From NCBI GenBank assembly GCA_937915755.1, contig CALGGR010000147.1, positions 1 to 64,000 of the forward strand: DNA of 64,000 nucleotides, in the 5' to 3' direction. Every line of letters starts with the position of its first letter. Position 1 is the first letter of the stretch. Both the position numbers and the translations under genes were made by a program. This DNA is from an uncultured Fretibacterium sp. GTDB lineage: Bacteria > Synergistota > Synergistia > Synergistales > Aminobacteriaceae. The notes beneath the pieces were generated by a model. The model was not told the origin of the DNA. It made no database searches and was given only the letters and a program-made list of their open reading frames with translations. Below are positions 1 to 8,227 of the stretch, piece by piece.

Positions 1-130
1 GTAAATCCTAACTTGCAGCTCTAAGGGCAGTGGTTAAACAGTTCCGAGAGGTAAGAACAGTGTTGCTGCCAAAAACCGCAGGATAACATTGGCGAAGGAT
101 TATAACCCTTGAAAAAGGAGTACGCACTTT
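1..130 (+). ncRNA. 3' part of HEARO/omega RNA of the IscB element (5' part off window)
   Basis: This is the non-coding stretch directly upstream of iscB. In IscB loci the guide-bearing omega RNA (HEARO) lies immediately 5' of the gene on the same strand, so position and orientation fit. The sequence can fold: GGCAG (about 26-30) can pair with CTGCC, and GTTC...GAAC forms an inner hairpin around 41-58. It ends in an AAAAAGGAG box that also serves as the iscB ribosome-binding site. The 5' hairpins and guide lie outside the window. The call rests on context and foldability; I could not run an Rfam covariance search. Confidence 0.7.
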
Positions 131-1378
131 ATGTTAGTGTATGTATTGAACAAAGATGGAAAACCGTTAATGCCGTGTAAATCAGTAAAGGCAAGAATTT
201 TGCTCAAAGAGCGCAAAGCAAAAGTAATACGCAGAGAGCCATTCACTATTCAACTTCTATGTGGCTCAAGCGGATATAAGCAGCCTATAATACTTGGAGT
301 TGATGCAGGTGCGAAACACATTGGAGTTTCAGCAAGCACTGAGCAGAAAGAATTATATTCAGCAGGTGTGGAATTGAGGACAGATATAGTTGATTTAATT
401 TCGACACGGAGAGAATTACGGCGTGGCAGACGTAATCGCAAGACCCGTTACCGTCAAGTTAGGTTTGATAACCGCAAAAAGCCAGAAGTCTGGTTAGCCC
501 CCTCCGTGCAAAACAGGATAAATGCCCATGTGTCTGTAATAGAGAAAGTCTGCTATATATTGCCAGTTACAACAATCATTGTGGAGACAGCCTCTTTCGA
601 CATTCAGAAGATAAAAAATCCTGAAATACAAGGTACGGAATATCAACAAGGTGAGCAGTTGGACTTCTGGAATGTCCGTGAGTATGTGCTGTTCAGGGAC
701 GGGCATACTTGCCAACACTGTCATGGGAAGAGCAGGGATAAAGTTCTTAACGTCCATCACATAGAGACCCACAAGACTGGCGGAGACGCTCCGAATAACC
801 TTATAACACTCTGTGAAACATGTCATAAGGCATATCACGCAGGGAAATTCAAACTTGAGCAAAAACGCGGTCAGAGTTTCAAAGAAGCTAGTTTTATGGG
901 AATAATGCGCTGGGCTTTACTGGACAAACTGAAAGAAATTTATCCCGATGTGAGGAATACATACGGTTATTTGACAAAAAACTGCCGTATAAAACTTGGA
1001 ATGCCGAAAGAGCATTATGTTGACGCATATTGCATAGCAGGAAATATTGAAGCCGAAAGACTGGCATACTATTGGTATCAAAAGCAGGTACGAAAACACA
1101 ACCGTCAAATCCATAAAACAAATTTCATTAAAGGAGGTATAAGAAAACGTAACCAAAGCCCTTATATGCTTTTAGGGTTCAGGCTGTTTGACAAAGTTAT
1201 ATGCAAGGGAGAAACAGGCTTTATCTTTGGCAGAAGGGCAAGCGGTAGCTTTTATGTCAAAGGACTAAACGGTAAGAAAATATCTGCCGGCATAAGCTAT
1301 AAAAAGCTGAAGCTTATAGGAAAAAGGAAAACATTTCTAACAGAAAGGAGAGAAGTTGTGCCTCCTCCCCATAGCTAA
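131..1378 (+). CDS. iscB: IscB RNA-guided endonuclease (RuvC-HNH)
   Basis: IscB is the omega-RNA-guided nuclease family from which Cas9 descends. The 415-residue protein shows the full order: an N-terminal PLMP domain (KPLMP near residue 11), RuvC-I (GVDAGAKHIG, Asp58), an Arg-rich bridge helix (about 93-115), RuvC-II (IIVETASFD, Glu152), an HNH domain with a four-cysteine zinc site (C194, C197, C228, C231) and His209/His210, RuvC-III (HYVDAY, Asp298), and a C-terminal domain for target-motif recognition. All catalytic residues are present, so the enzyme looks intact. The ATG follows AAGGAG by about 11 nt. No TnpA-type transposase is visible; mobility may be in trans or lost. The stop lies inside a palindrome just upstream of fmt. 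Confidence 0.93.
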   Translation: MLVYVLNKDGKPLMPCKSVKARILLKERKAKVIRREPFTIQLLCGSSGYKQPIILGVDAGAKHIGVSASTEQKELYSAGVELRTDIVDLISTRRELRRGRRNRKTRYRQVRFDNRKKPEVWLAPSVQNRINAHVSVIEKVCYILPVTTIIVETASFDIQKIKNPEIQGTEYQQGEQLDFWNVREYVLFRDGHTCQHCHGKSRDKVLNVHHIETHKTGGDAPNNLITLCETCHKAYHAGKFKLEQKRGQSFKEASFMGIMRWALLDKLKEIYPDVRNTYGYLTKNCRIKLGMPKEHYVDAYCIAGNIEAERLAYYWYQKQVRKHNRQIHKTNFIKGGIRKRNQSPYMLLGFRLFDKVICKGETGFIFGRRASGSFYVKGLNGKKISAGISYKKLKLIGKRKTFLTERREVVPPPHS

Positions 1379-1399
1379 AGCTAGGAGTATCCGGCACAA
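1356..1399. repeat. Imperfect 44-nt palindrome at the right end of the IscB element
   Basis: Outer arms TTGTGCC (1356-1362) and GGCACAA (1393-1399) pair perfectly. Inside, CTCCT-type bases can pair with AGGAG, and TAGC (1372-1375) with GCTA (1380-1383). The iscB stop codon lies in the tip. Subterminal hairpins are typical of IS200/IS605-type element ends, with which IscB genes are associated, so this may mark the right end. It could also act as an mRNA structure hiding the AGGAG in front of fmt. Confidence 0.5.
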
Positions 1400-1407
1400 T
1401 ATTTTTG

Positions 1408-2313
1408 ATGAATATCTGGTTCACAGGAACGGGACAATTCGCCGCGCTCTGCCTCGATGCTCTCACTCGGAGGGGGGTAACTTTCACACGTATAATCACG
1501 GGCAATCCTACACGTTCAGGACGAAACAACAAGGAAAATCCTTCGCCCGTCGAAATCATGGCCGCCAATCTCGGACTCACAGTAACACGAACTGGGAAGC
1601 TCTCCGAGAATCAGGAGTTAATCTCAGCGTTGGACAGTGAGAATCCTGATGTCATATTCGTGATAGACTTCGGCCAGATAATCCGTGAGCCGTTCCTCTC
1701 CCGAATGTGCCTCAACATTCACCCGTCATTATTGCCGGAATACAGAGGCGCAGCACCTATACAGAGGGCTTTGCTTGACGGCCATGACAGGACAGGCGTA
1801 ACAGTTTTCAGGCTCGCCAAAGCTATGGACGCTGGTGAAATTCTCGAACAGAGGTGCGTGGGTATTCGTGAGGAGGACAACGCTTCAGACGTTTACATTG
1901 GGCTTGCAGAAACGGGCTGTGAAGTTGCCGCAAGAGCCTTGAAGAACCCTGAAGGTTTTACGTTCACCCCTCAGGACGACTCTCTCGCTACCATTGCCCC
2001 GAAACTTGAGAAGCAGGAATTTCTGCTGGCGGCTGAATCTTCGGCAACAAAATTCGTCAACACAGTCCGCGCTCTCGATATGTCAGGCGGAGCGTATATT
2101 ATTGCTGACGGAAAGAGGCTGAAGGTTTGGCGGGCACGTCTAAGGGAAGACTTGTCAGGAAATGCGGGCGAGATTATTATGAGCGATGGAAGTCCTGTTA
2201 TCATGTGCAGGGATTCAGGCGTTGAGCTTCTCGAAGTCCAGAGCGAGGGCAAAAGAAGAATGACTGGGCGCGAATGGTCAGCAGGTCTTAGAGGAAAAGT
2301 GTGGAAAGTTTGA
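1408..2313 (+). CDS. fmt: Methionyl-tRNA formyltransferase
   Basis: Transfers a formyl group from 10-formyl-tetrahydrofolate to Met-tRNA(fMet) in the cytoplasm. The protein (301 residues) begins with the expected Rossmann start (NIWFTGTGQFAA) and carries the family signature NIHPSLLPEYRGAAPIQ followed by TGVTVFRLAKAMDAGEIL, including catalytic Asn, His and Asp. A C-terminal OB-type domain follows. The start is ATG 1408; a TTG at 1405 is also in frame. The only AGGAG (1383-1387) is about 20 nt away and inside the palindrome, so the gene lacks a normally spaced ribosome-binding site. The IscB element has probably replaced its native leader. The usual partner def is not in the window. Confidence 0.92.
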   Translation: MNIWFTGTGQFAALCLDALTRRGVTFTRIITGNPTRSGRNNKENPSPVEIMAANLGLTVTRTGKLSENQELISALDSENPDVIFVIDFGQIIREPFLSRMCLNIHPSLLPEYRGAAPIQRALLDGHDRTGVTVFRLAKAMDAGEILEQRCVGIREEDNASDVYIGLAETGCEVAARALKNPEGFTFTPQDDSLATIAPKLEKQEFLLAAESSATKFVNTVRALDMSGGAYIIADGKRLKVWRARLREDLSGNAGEIIMSDGSPVIMCRDSGVELLEVQSEGKRRMTGREWSAGLRGKVWKV

Positions 2314-2373
2314 GGATATTGCGCTATAATTAGGCAGTTCATGTAATAGACTGTGAGAAGGACAGGTGTTCTT

Positions 2374-2943
2374 ATGCCGCAAGAAACAAAACAGAAATCT
2401 AACATCGAGGAAGTCTGCGTTAAAGAGAAAAGAATCTTTGACGGCAGGATTCTCAATGTCCGCTGTGATGAAGTGTTGACACCATCAGGAAATCACGCAA
2501 TCCGTGAGGTCGTTGAACACAAAGCCGCCGTCGGAATGCTCGCGTTCACAGACAGGAAGACAGTCCTCCTCGTAAGACAGTACAGGTATGCAGTCCATGA
2601 GGAAACGCTGGAAATCTGCGCCGGACTCATTGAGCCGGGAGAAGACCCATCGCAGGCCGCAGAGCGCGAAATGCAAGAGGAACTCAACGTGAAAGCCTCA
2701 AAGCTCCACAGGATCGGGGAATTTTACGCCTCGCCGGGATTCTGCACGGAAATTTTCACGCTCTTCCTTGCCGAAGGTCTCACAGAATCCTCTCTTCCTC
2801 AAGATGAAGATGAAAACGTTTCCGTCTTGGAAGTGAGTCTGCGTGACATTCCGGCGATGGTTCGTGAAGGAAAAATACGGGACTCGAAGACTTTTGCAGC
2901 TCTTTCGTGGCTCATGGCTAAGGAGGGGATTGCCCCTGAATGA
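2374..2943 (+). CDS. NUDIX hydrolase, ADP-ribose pyrophosphatase type
   Basis: Hydrolyses nucleoside diphosphates linked to another group; the closest family is ADP-ribose pyrophosphatase (NudF-like), yielding AMP and ribose 5-phosphate. The Nudix box is clear: GLIEPGE...AEREMQEELN, with the RE..EE core intact and Asn where Gly is usual. The N-terminal part (VCVKEKRIFDGRILNV) matches the strand region typical of this subfamily. ATG 2374 is chosen because AGAAGGA lies about 10 nt upstream; an in-frame GTG at 2353 would add seven residues. It follows fmt by 60 nt and may be co-transcribed. The substrate is inferred from family only. Confidence 0.82.
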   Translation: MPQETKQKSNIEEVCVKEKRIFDGRILNVRCDEVLTPSGNHAIREVVEHKAAVGMLAFTDRKTVLLVRQYRYAVHEETLEICAGLIEPGEDPSQAAEREMQEELNVKASKLHRIGEFYASPGFCTEIFTLFLAEGLTESSLPQDEDENVSVLEVSLRDIPAMVREGKIRDSKTFAALSWLMAKEGIAPE

Positions 2944-3019
2944 TTTTGCTGTAAAAGTGCGCTAAAATATTTTCAGTTTCGTTTCATAATTTCAAACAAA
3001 ACAGGAGTGGTTATTCACA

Positions 3020-5188
3020 ATGCTAAACAATTTCAAGATTACGGGCAAGCTAACAATAGGCTTCGGAATTGTCCTCGCGCTTTTCGGAGTTGCGGTGTTC
3101 TTCTCATGGACAAGCATTTCAGCAGTTCAGCAAGATGTCAGGCACCTTCAGAACGTTGCCGGCGGAACGGTCAGCATTGCAAACGAGTTAAACCTCACAG
3201 TCAGTTGGATACGCGCAGGCATCAGAGATCTGAGGTATTCAGAGAGCGATGAGGATATGGAGAAACTCGCAGGCTACGTCAACACCCTCCGCACCTCAAT
3301 CGAGAAGGGAAAGAGGCTGTACTCCGAGAACCCCAGACTTATCAGCCTTTCGGAAAACCTTCCCCAGATGGAAAATATCCTGAGAAACAGCGAGACCACA
3401 ATGAACAGGACGTTCCAGATGATTCGCACAAAGCGCACTGTTTCCGAGACGCTCGTCAAGGAAATCGACAAGATGATTGCGCTTCTCGACAGCGTTATCG
3501 ACATGCAGTACAAGATAACGATTCAGAACCTCAAGACAAACCTTGAAGGCCATGACTACGAGACGGACATCAACCGCATAAGGGCAGTCGAGGCGTTACA
3601 GCTTGCTTTCTGCAACACGGCCAGATACTATGCTCAGGCAATGTGGTACAGAAACGCAAAGATGATGAACGATGTTACCCAGCAGATTGTTGACGGCGAG
3701 AACGCTTACAACAGGTTCTATGAGAATACGACCTACAAGGAAGTCAAAGACCTCATGAACGCCGGACGCGGAACTTTCGGAACACTGAAGACGGGCTTCG
3801 CGGACGTTCTCAACTCGTTCACACAGACAGATCCGGCATTTCAGGCACTTCTTGCTGACGGTCTCCAGCTCGTTAATATTTCAGACAAACTCACTGATGC
3901 CGGTATCACCCAGATCGTAACCCTCTCACAGAACGCTTATGACTCACTGGGAAGCACAATGACGCTCGTCATCGCGCTGGCATTCGTAGCAATACTTCTC
4001 GGCATCGGAATTGCACTCTACATAGCGAAGTCGATCTCTGCTCCTCTCGGAAGGGTTGTTGAAATCTGCAAACAGGCTAGCAACGGCGAGATGGCAGTAT
4101 CCTACAGTGATTTCGGTTACGAGGGCAAAGACGAACTCGGCAACTTGGGCGAGGCACTCACAGAGATGTTTGCATCACTCAGCACAGCAATCGGAGATAT
4201 TCGCGGTCTTGCAATCACGAGCCACGAGACTTCAGCCAACATGAAGGAAGATGCCACGAAGAACACCGATTACGCCAACAACGTCCGCGCAAACGTCGCC
4301 AACGTGGTCAAGCTCATGGAAGGCAACGCGTCATCGCTTCAGCAGTCCAACGCAGGAACAGAAGAGATGTCAGCGGCCTCAATGACGAGTGCACAGGCCG
4401 CAACAGACTGCGCAGAGTTCATCTCCAACATGACGACAGTAACGAACAACGCGGTTGACACGGTTAAAGAAGCAATCGCCAACATCGTAATCCTCCAGAA
4501 GAAGACGAAAGAGAGCGGCATAAAGTTACAGGAACTTGTCGAGAACTCCAACAAGATCAGCGAGTTCATCGGTGAAATCACATCAATAGCCGACCAGACG
4601 AACCTTCTTGCTCTCAACGCCGCAATCGAGGCCGCAAGAGCAGGTGAAGCAGGCAGAGGATTCGCAGTTGTTGCAGAAAGCGTACGTAAACTCGCAGAGG
4701 ACTCAAGCCGTGCAGCAGAGAACGTGAGAGGACTGATTGAGTCGCTCCAGATCAGCGTCAGAGAGACCAAGACATCGAGCGATGAGACAGCGGTACTTCT
4801 TGACGAGACAACCGAGAAGGCAAACGGCGCACAGGATTCACTCGCTGAAGCAATCGGGCAGATTGACAAGGCCAATGACCGTATCCAGAACATCGCGGCA
4901 GTTGCACAGGAGCAGGCAGCGTCAAGCCGTGAAATCGCCGCAGGAATCGACAACGTAACGAAGTCAACGACCGAAATTCTGCAAAACCTCGAAAGCGTCA
5001 AGAACGACATGGACGAGACCGCGTTAATCGCAGAACGTGCCGCCGCAGGAGCAGTTGAGCAGACTGGGCTTGTCGAGTCAATCACGGAAGCTCTCTCACA
5101 GTTCCACATTGAGGACGAAGGCGCGCCGGCAAAGAAAGGCTCGAAGGGCGGAGCTAAGAAAGCACTCCCACCCGCGAAAAAGAAGTAG
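3020..5188 (+). CDS. Methyl-accepting chemotaxis protein
   Basis: Membrane receptor that feeds CheA/CheW. The 722-residue protein has a first membrane helix (about 10-30), a periplasmic helical region of the four-helix-bundle type (about 31-310), a second membrane helix (about 313-335), a HAMP linker and a long cytoplasmic coiled coil. The signalling hairpin is conserved around residues 513-560 (GEITSIADQTNLLALNAAIE). The C terminus is a Lys/Gly/Ala/Pro-rich tail, not the NWETF-type CheR-binding pentapeptide. ATG 3020 has AGGAG 12 nt upstream. Ligand unknown. It stands alone as a transcription unit ended by two hairpins. Confidence 0.93.
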   Translation: MLNNFKITGKLTIGFGIVLALFGVAVFFSWTSISAVQQDVRHLQNVAGGTVSIANELNLTVSWIRAGIRDLRYSESDEDMEKLAGYVNTLRTSIEKGKRLYSENPRLISLSENLPQMENILRNSETTMNRTFQMIRTKRTVSETLVKEIDKMIALLDSVIDMQYKITIQNLKTNLEGHDYETDINRIRAVEALQLAFCNTARYYAQAMWYRNAKMMNDVTQQIVDGENAYNRFYENTTYKEVKDLMNAGRGTFGTLKTGFADVLNSFTQTDPAFQALLADGLQLVNISDKLTDAGITQIVTLSQNAYDSLGSTMTLVIALAFVAILLGIGIALYIAKSISAPLGRVVEICKQASNGEMAVSYSDFGYEGKDELGNLGEALTEMFASLSTAIGDIRGLAITSHETSANMKEDATKNTDYANNVRANVANVVKLMEGNASSLQQSNAGTEEMSAASMTSAQAATDCAEFISNMTTVTNNAVDTVKEAIANIVILQKKTKESGIKLQELVENSNKISEFIGEITSIADQTNLLALNAAIEAARAGEAGRGFAVVAESVRKLAEDSSRAAENVRGLIESLQISVRETKTSSDETAVLLDETTEKANGAQDSLAEAIGQIDKANDRIQNIAAVAQEQAASSREIAAGIDNVTKSTTEILQNLESVKNDMDETALIAERAAAGAVEQTGLVESITEALSQFHIEDEGAPAKKGSKGGAKKALPPAKKK

Positions 5189-5206
5189 CAGCACTTGAGA
5201 ATATGG

Positions 5207-5239
5207 CAGGTGAGGGAGGAAATCCCCCGCCTGTTTTTT
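5207..5239 (+). terminator. Rho-independent terminator after the chemotaxis receptor
   Basis: CAGGTGAGGG (5207-5216) pairs with CCCCCGCCTG (5224-5233), with one wobble and one mismatch. Six T follow at once. Confidence 0.8.
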
Positions 5240-5256
5240 GCGGCAATGAAAGAGAG

Positions 5257-5290
5257 ACCCCCTTCGCCGAAAGCTGACGGAGGGGGTTTT
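5257..5290 (+). terminator. Second hairpin between convergent units
   Basis: ACCCCCTTCG (5257-5266) and CGGAGGGGGT (5278-5287) form a 10-bp stem with one wobble, followed by TTT. It lies between the plus-strand receptor and the minus-strand codY unit and may serve both, although the T tract on the minus side is poor. Confidence 0.65.
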
Positions 5291-5294
5291 GTGG

Positions 5295-5513
5295 TTAGTG
5301 ATTCTTTGCGCTCAATGCCTGAGAGATTGCGTCCTCGACTATAGGCTTCAATTCGGAGCGTATGATTTCGTAGACTTCAGAGCGTGTTACGAAGGGGTCT
5401 GACCTCTCTTGTTTTTTCTCCCGATGCATAATCCAGAACGCGCGAGTCCAGCTTGCGAACATGAGCACGAATGATATTGCACAAACCGTTTGCGCTACGG
5501 CCAAATGCGTCAT
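5295..5513 (-). CDS. Small membrane protein, paralogue of the upstream gene
   Basis: About 72 residues: one hydrophobic helix near the N terminus (VAQTVCAISFVLMFASW), then a basic stretch and a short amphipathic C-terminal helix ending in ISQALSAKNH. No family recognised. The tail ISQALSAK and the initiation region (GGTGATTGAGYATGAC) are shared with the gene just upstream (5548-5901), so the two are tandem paralogues, this one lacking the coiled-coil part. The start is ATG 5513, with TTG 5519 as an alternative. It is the last gene of the hslV-hslU-codY unit and probably sits in the inner membrane. Confidence 0.6.
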   Translation of the reverse strand: MTHLAVAQTVCAISFVLMFASWTRAFWIMHREKKQERSDPFVTRSEVYEIIRSELKPIVEDAISQALSAKNH

Positions 5514-5547
5514 GCTCAATCACCACCTTTCGGTCTCATGATTCACT

Positions 5548-5901
5548 TTACTGTTTTGCGCTCAATGCCTGTGATATTGCCGAGTCTATCATTGACTGCA
5601 CTGTATTGAGCATTTCACTCTTCTCGCTCTCAGATTTCTCCTGCTTCTTGTCCTTGTACATTTCCCTGAACAGAGGCCCAAGTGCAATAACGAAACCGAC
5701 AAGCGTAGCCACTACAGCTATGATTGCGAACCCTATACCCATGAAGTAATGAAGCTCGTCAATCTTGACCGTGTTGATTTCCGCACGCCTGTCTATAGCG
5801 CGTACTTCCGTCCTAAGCTCGCGTATTTCCGACTTGATTTCTTCTATGCCGGCTCTGAACATCTCAACAGTAACATAACGCGAATTATCCTGACTTGTCA
5901 T
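5548..5901 (-). CDS. Small coiled-coil membrane protein behind codY
   Basis: About 117 residues: an N-terminal coiled coil (EEIKSEIRELRTEVRAIDRRAEINTVKIDEL), one membrane helix (FMGIGFAIIAVVATLVGFVIAL) and a charged tail ending in ISQALSAKQ. No known family recognised; the layout recalls small coiled-coil-plus-helix membrane proteins. A TTG at 5907 overlaps the codY stop, but ATG 5901 is better spaced from the GGGGGTG box. The tail and start region are duplicated in the next gene. Co-transcription with codY is likely from the overlap. Confidence 0.65.
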   Translation of the reverse strand: MTSQDNSRYVTVEMFRAGIEEIKSEIRELRTEVRAIDRRAEINTVKIDELHYFMGIGFAIIAVVATLVGFVIALGPLFREMYKDKKQEKSESEKSEMLNTVQSMIDSAISQALSAKQ

Positions 5902-5903
5902 AC

Positions 5904-6698
5904 TCAATCACCCCCTTTAGGCTTGTCAAGATACTCAAGCAAGAGCGGACTCAGTATCTTTATGTACGTCCCCTTCATGCCCAAACTTCGGCTCTCGATA
6001 AGCCCCGCGCTCTCCAGTTTCCTCAAGGCATTGACGATGACGCTCCTCGTAACACCGACTCTGTCAGCAACCCTTGAGGCAATCGCAACACCTTCCGGCC
6101 CTTTAAGCTCGGTTATGATGTGCTTCATGCTCTCAAGCTCCGAGTACGACAACGCCCTCATCGCCATTTGAACGCTGAGGCGGCTTCTCGCTGTCTCCTC
6201 CAAAACTTTAGCGCGCTCGTTGAGTATTTCTATCCCCGCGAGCATTCCCAAGTATTCGGCCAGAAGTATATCCTCAACGTTGAACGGCACTTTTTCACGC
6301 ACAAGCATTATCGTCCCAAGCCTCTCAGCCCCCGCACCTATTACGGGAACATACATGAGGTGCTTTTCCGGCTTCTCGCCCTCATAATCGTCATCGAAAA
6401 GAGGCGCGTCCTCGTCGTGAATCTCAGAGTCCCTGCAGCGGTTCATTCTTATGACGAACTCATCAGGCATAACTCCGTCCCTGAAGCTTTCAGAAAGTGC
6501 CTTCGACGTGTAATCAGGAAGCCAATGATAGCCCAGCAAACGCCCTGACTTGTCGACCATATAGACATTGGCTGTCGAAAATTCCGAGAGCATTTCCGCA
6601 AGGTGATAATAATTCAGAGGCTCGCCCTCACGCTTTGACTGGAACGCCCGCCCAACACGCCTCGTTTTCTTGAGAAGTTCATTAAGTGCGTCAGACAT
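5904..6698 (-). CDS. codY: CodY, global transcriptional repressor
   Basis: CodY senses GTP and branched-chain amino acids and represses nutrient-scavenging genes in Bacillota. The 264-residue protein has the N-terminal GAF-like ligand domain (TANVYMVDKSGRLLGYHW...) and the very conserved C-terminal winged helix (IASRVADRVGVTRSVIVNALRKLESAGLIESRSLGMKGTYIKIL). ATG 6698 follows AAGGAGG. It lies 17 nt behind hslU, the same order as in the codV-clpQ-clpY-codY operon of Bacillus. Oligopeptide and amino-acid transporters nearby would be natural targets, but I identified no CodY box. Confidence 0.93.
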   Translation of the reverse strand: MSDALNELLKKTRRVGRAFQSKREGEPLNYYHLAEMLSEFSTANVYMVDKSGRLLGYHWLPDYTSKALSESFRDGVMPDEFVIRMNRCRDSEIHDEDAPLFDDDYEGEKPEKHLMYVPVIGAGAERLGTIMLVREKVPFNVEDILLAEYLGMLAGIEILNERAKVLEETARSRLSVQMAMRALSYSELESMKHIITELKGPEGVAIASRVADRVGVTRSVIVNALRKLESAGLIESRSLGMKGTYIKILSPLLLEYLDKPKGGD

Positions 6699-6714
6699 TT
6701 TGACTCATTCCTCC

Positions 6715-8163
6715 TTAGAGCAGGTAACGCCTAATGTCGCGGTTTTCGACGAGCTTGCTGAGTTTTTCCTTCACCATCTCGCCGGTAATCTCGATCTTCT
6801 CTTCATCCATGTCAGAGACGCTGAAGCTGATTTCCTCCAATAGCTGCTCCATCATGGTGTGAAGTCTTCTTGCCCCGATGTCCTCCATCTCCGAGTTCAT
6901 TTTGTGCGCGAGGCGGGCGATCTCCTGAGTTGCCTCGTCAGTGAACGATAGCTCTGTTCCTTCTGTTGAGATTAAGGCTTCGTACTGACGTATGAGGCTG
7001 TTCTCGGGTTCTGTGAGTATTCGCTGTAAGTTCTCGATAGTGAGAGGCTCAAGCTCAACGCGAATCGGGAAGCGTCCCTGCAATTCTGGGATAAGGTCTG
7101 ACGGTTTGACCCCGCTGAATGCGCCTGCCGCTATGAAGAGAATGTGGTCGGTTTTGACCGGGCCGTAACGAGTCTGTACAACCGAGCCTTCGACGATTGG
7201 TAGCAAGTCGCGCTGAACCCCCTCGCGGCTAACGTCAGGGCCATGAGATGAGCCGCCTTTGACGACAACCTTGTCGATCTCGTCGAGGAAAACGATTCCG
7301 TCCTCCTGAGCGATCTCTAACGCTTCCTTTGACATTGCGTCGGTATCGATGAGCTTCTCGGCTTCTTCCTGCTGAAGTATTCGGAGGGCTTCCTTGACCT
7401 TCATGCTTCGTTTCTTCGTCTTCTTGGGAATGATTCCGCCTAACATTTCGTTGAGGTTAATCCCCATACCCATGATGTCAACGCCAGGTGCGCCGAAAAC
7501 CGAGATTGGCGATGTGCTGTCGTTAATCTCAATTTCAACATCGCGGTCGTCAAGTTTTCCCTCACGCATCATCTTGAGGAACTTTGCGCGAGTCCTTGCA
7601 TTCTTCTCCTGCTCTCGGGCAATCTCGGCGGGGTCTTCCTCTTTCTCTTTCCCCTTGTCTTCGTCATCGTCCTTGCCTGTAAACGCTTTCATGAACTCCG
7701 GCATTGAGAACTTCTTTTCGGGCTTCGGGAGCATTACGTCAAGGAGTCTCTGCTCTGCTCTTTCAAGCGCGGGCTGCTGGACTGCCTCGATCATTCTCTT
7801 GCGTACCATTGAGACCGCAAACTCTGTGAGGTCGCGGATTATCGTCTCGACATCGCGTCCAACGTAGCCGACTTCGGTGAACTTTGTGGCTTCGACTTTG
7901 ACGAACGGGGCATTCGAGAGCGTTGCAAGACGGCGGGCAATCTCGGTCTTTCCGACACCAGTAGGGCCGACCATGAGGATGTTCTTGGGCATGATCTCAT
8001 GTGCGATTTCGGGGGGCAATGCTCTTCGCCGTATCCTGTTTCTGAGAGCTATTGCGACTGAACGCTTGGCTTTTTCCTGACCGACTATGTAGCGGTTAAG
8101 ATGCTCGATGATCTTTGCAGGGGTTAATTCCGGATTGAGCACGTTATTTTTCTCTGTTGTCAT
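6715..8163 (-). CDS. hslU: HslU (ClpY), ATPase of the HslUV protease
   Basis: AAA+ unfoldase that feeds HslV in the cytoplasm. Walker A (VGPTGVGKTE, about 66-73), Walker B (GIVFLDEIDKV) and the HslU-specific I domain between them are present, and the C terminus is DIRRYLL, close to the tail that docks into HslV. About 482 residues from ATG 8163; a GTG at 8175 adds four. The nearest good ribosome-binding box (AAGGAAGGAG) is some 40 nt upstream, so translation initiation is not obvious. Unusually, about 300 nt of structured non-coding sequence separates it from hslV. Confidence 0.95.
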   Translation of the reverse strand: MTTEKNNVLNPELTPAKIIEHLNRYIVGQEKAKRSVAIALRNRIRRRALPPEIAHEIMPKNILMVGPTGVGKTEIARRLATLSNAPFVKVEATKFTEVGYVGRDVETIIRDLTEFAVSMVRKRMIEAVQQPALERAEQRLLDVMLPKPEKKFSMPEFMKAFTGKDDDEDKGKEKEEDPAEIAREQEKNARTRAKFLKMMREGKLDDRDVEIEINDSTSPISVFGAPGVDIMGMGINLNEMLGGIIPKKTKKRSMKVKEALRILQQEEAEKLIDTDAMSKEALEIAQEDGIVFLDEIDKVVVKGGSSHGPDVSREGVQRDLLPIVEGSVVQTRYGPVKTDHILFIAAGAFSGVKPSDLIPELQGRFPIRVELEPLTIENLQRILTEPENSLIRQYEALISTEGTELSFTDEATQEIARLAHKMNSEMEDIGARRLHTMMEQLLEEISFSVSDMDEEKIEITGEMVKEKLSKLVENRDIRRYLL

Positions 8164-8218
8164 TAAATTTCGCACAATTTATCACGTGGATAAAGTGCGT
8201 TACTCTCCTTCCTTTTGC

Positions 8219-8224
8219 TATAAT
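8219..8224 (+). promoter_or_regulatory. Consensus -10 box in front of the structured segment
   Basis: TATAAT sits four nt before the first stem of the candidate RNA (8228), near where a transcript would start. No convincing -35 box is seen at 16-18 nt, so this is suggestive only. Confidence 0.4.
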
Positions 8225-8227
8225 TCT

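Noticed and set aside
4339..5109. 256-codon minus-strand ORF inside the chemotaxis receptor
   Set aside because: It is a Ser/Ala-rich shadow of the coiled-coil coding pattern on the other strand.
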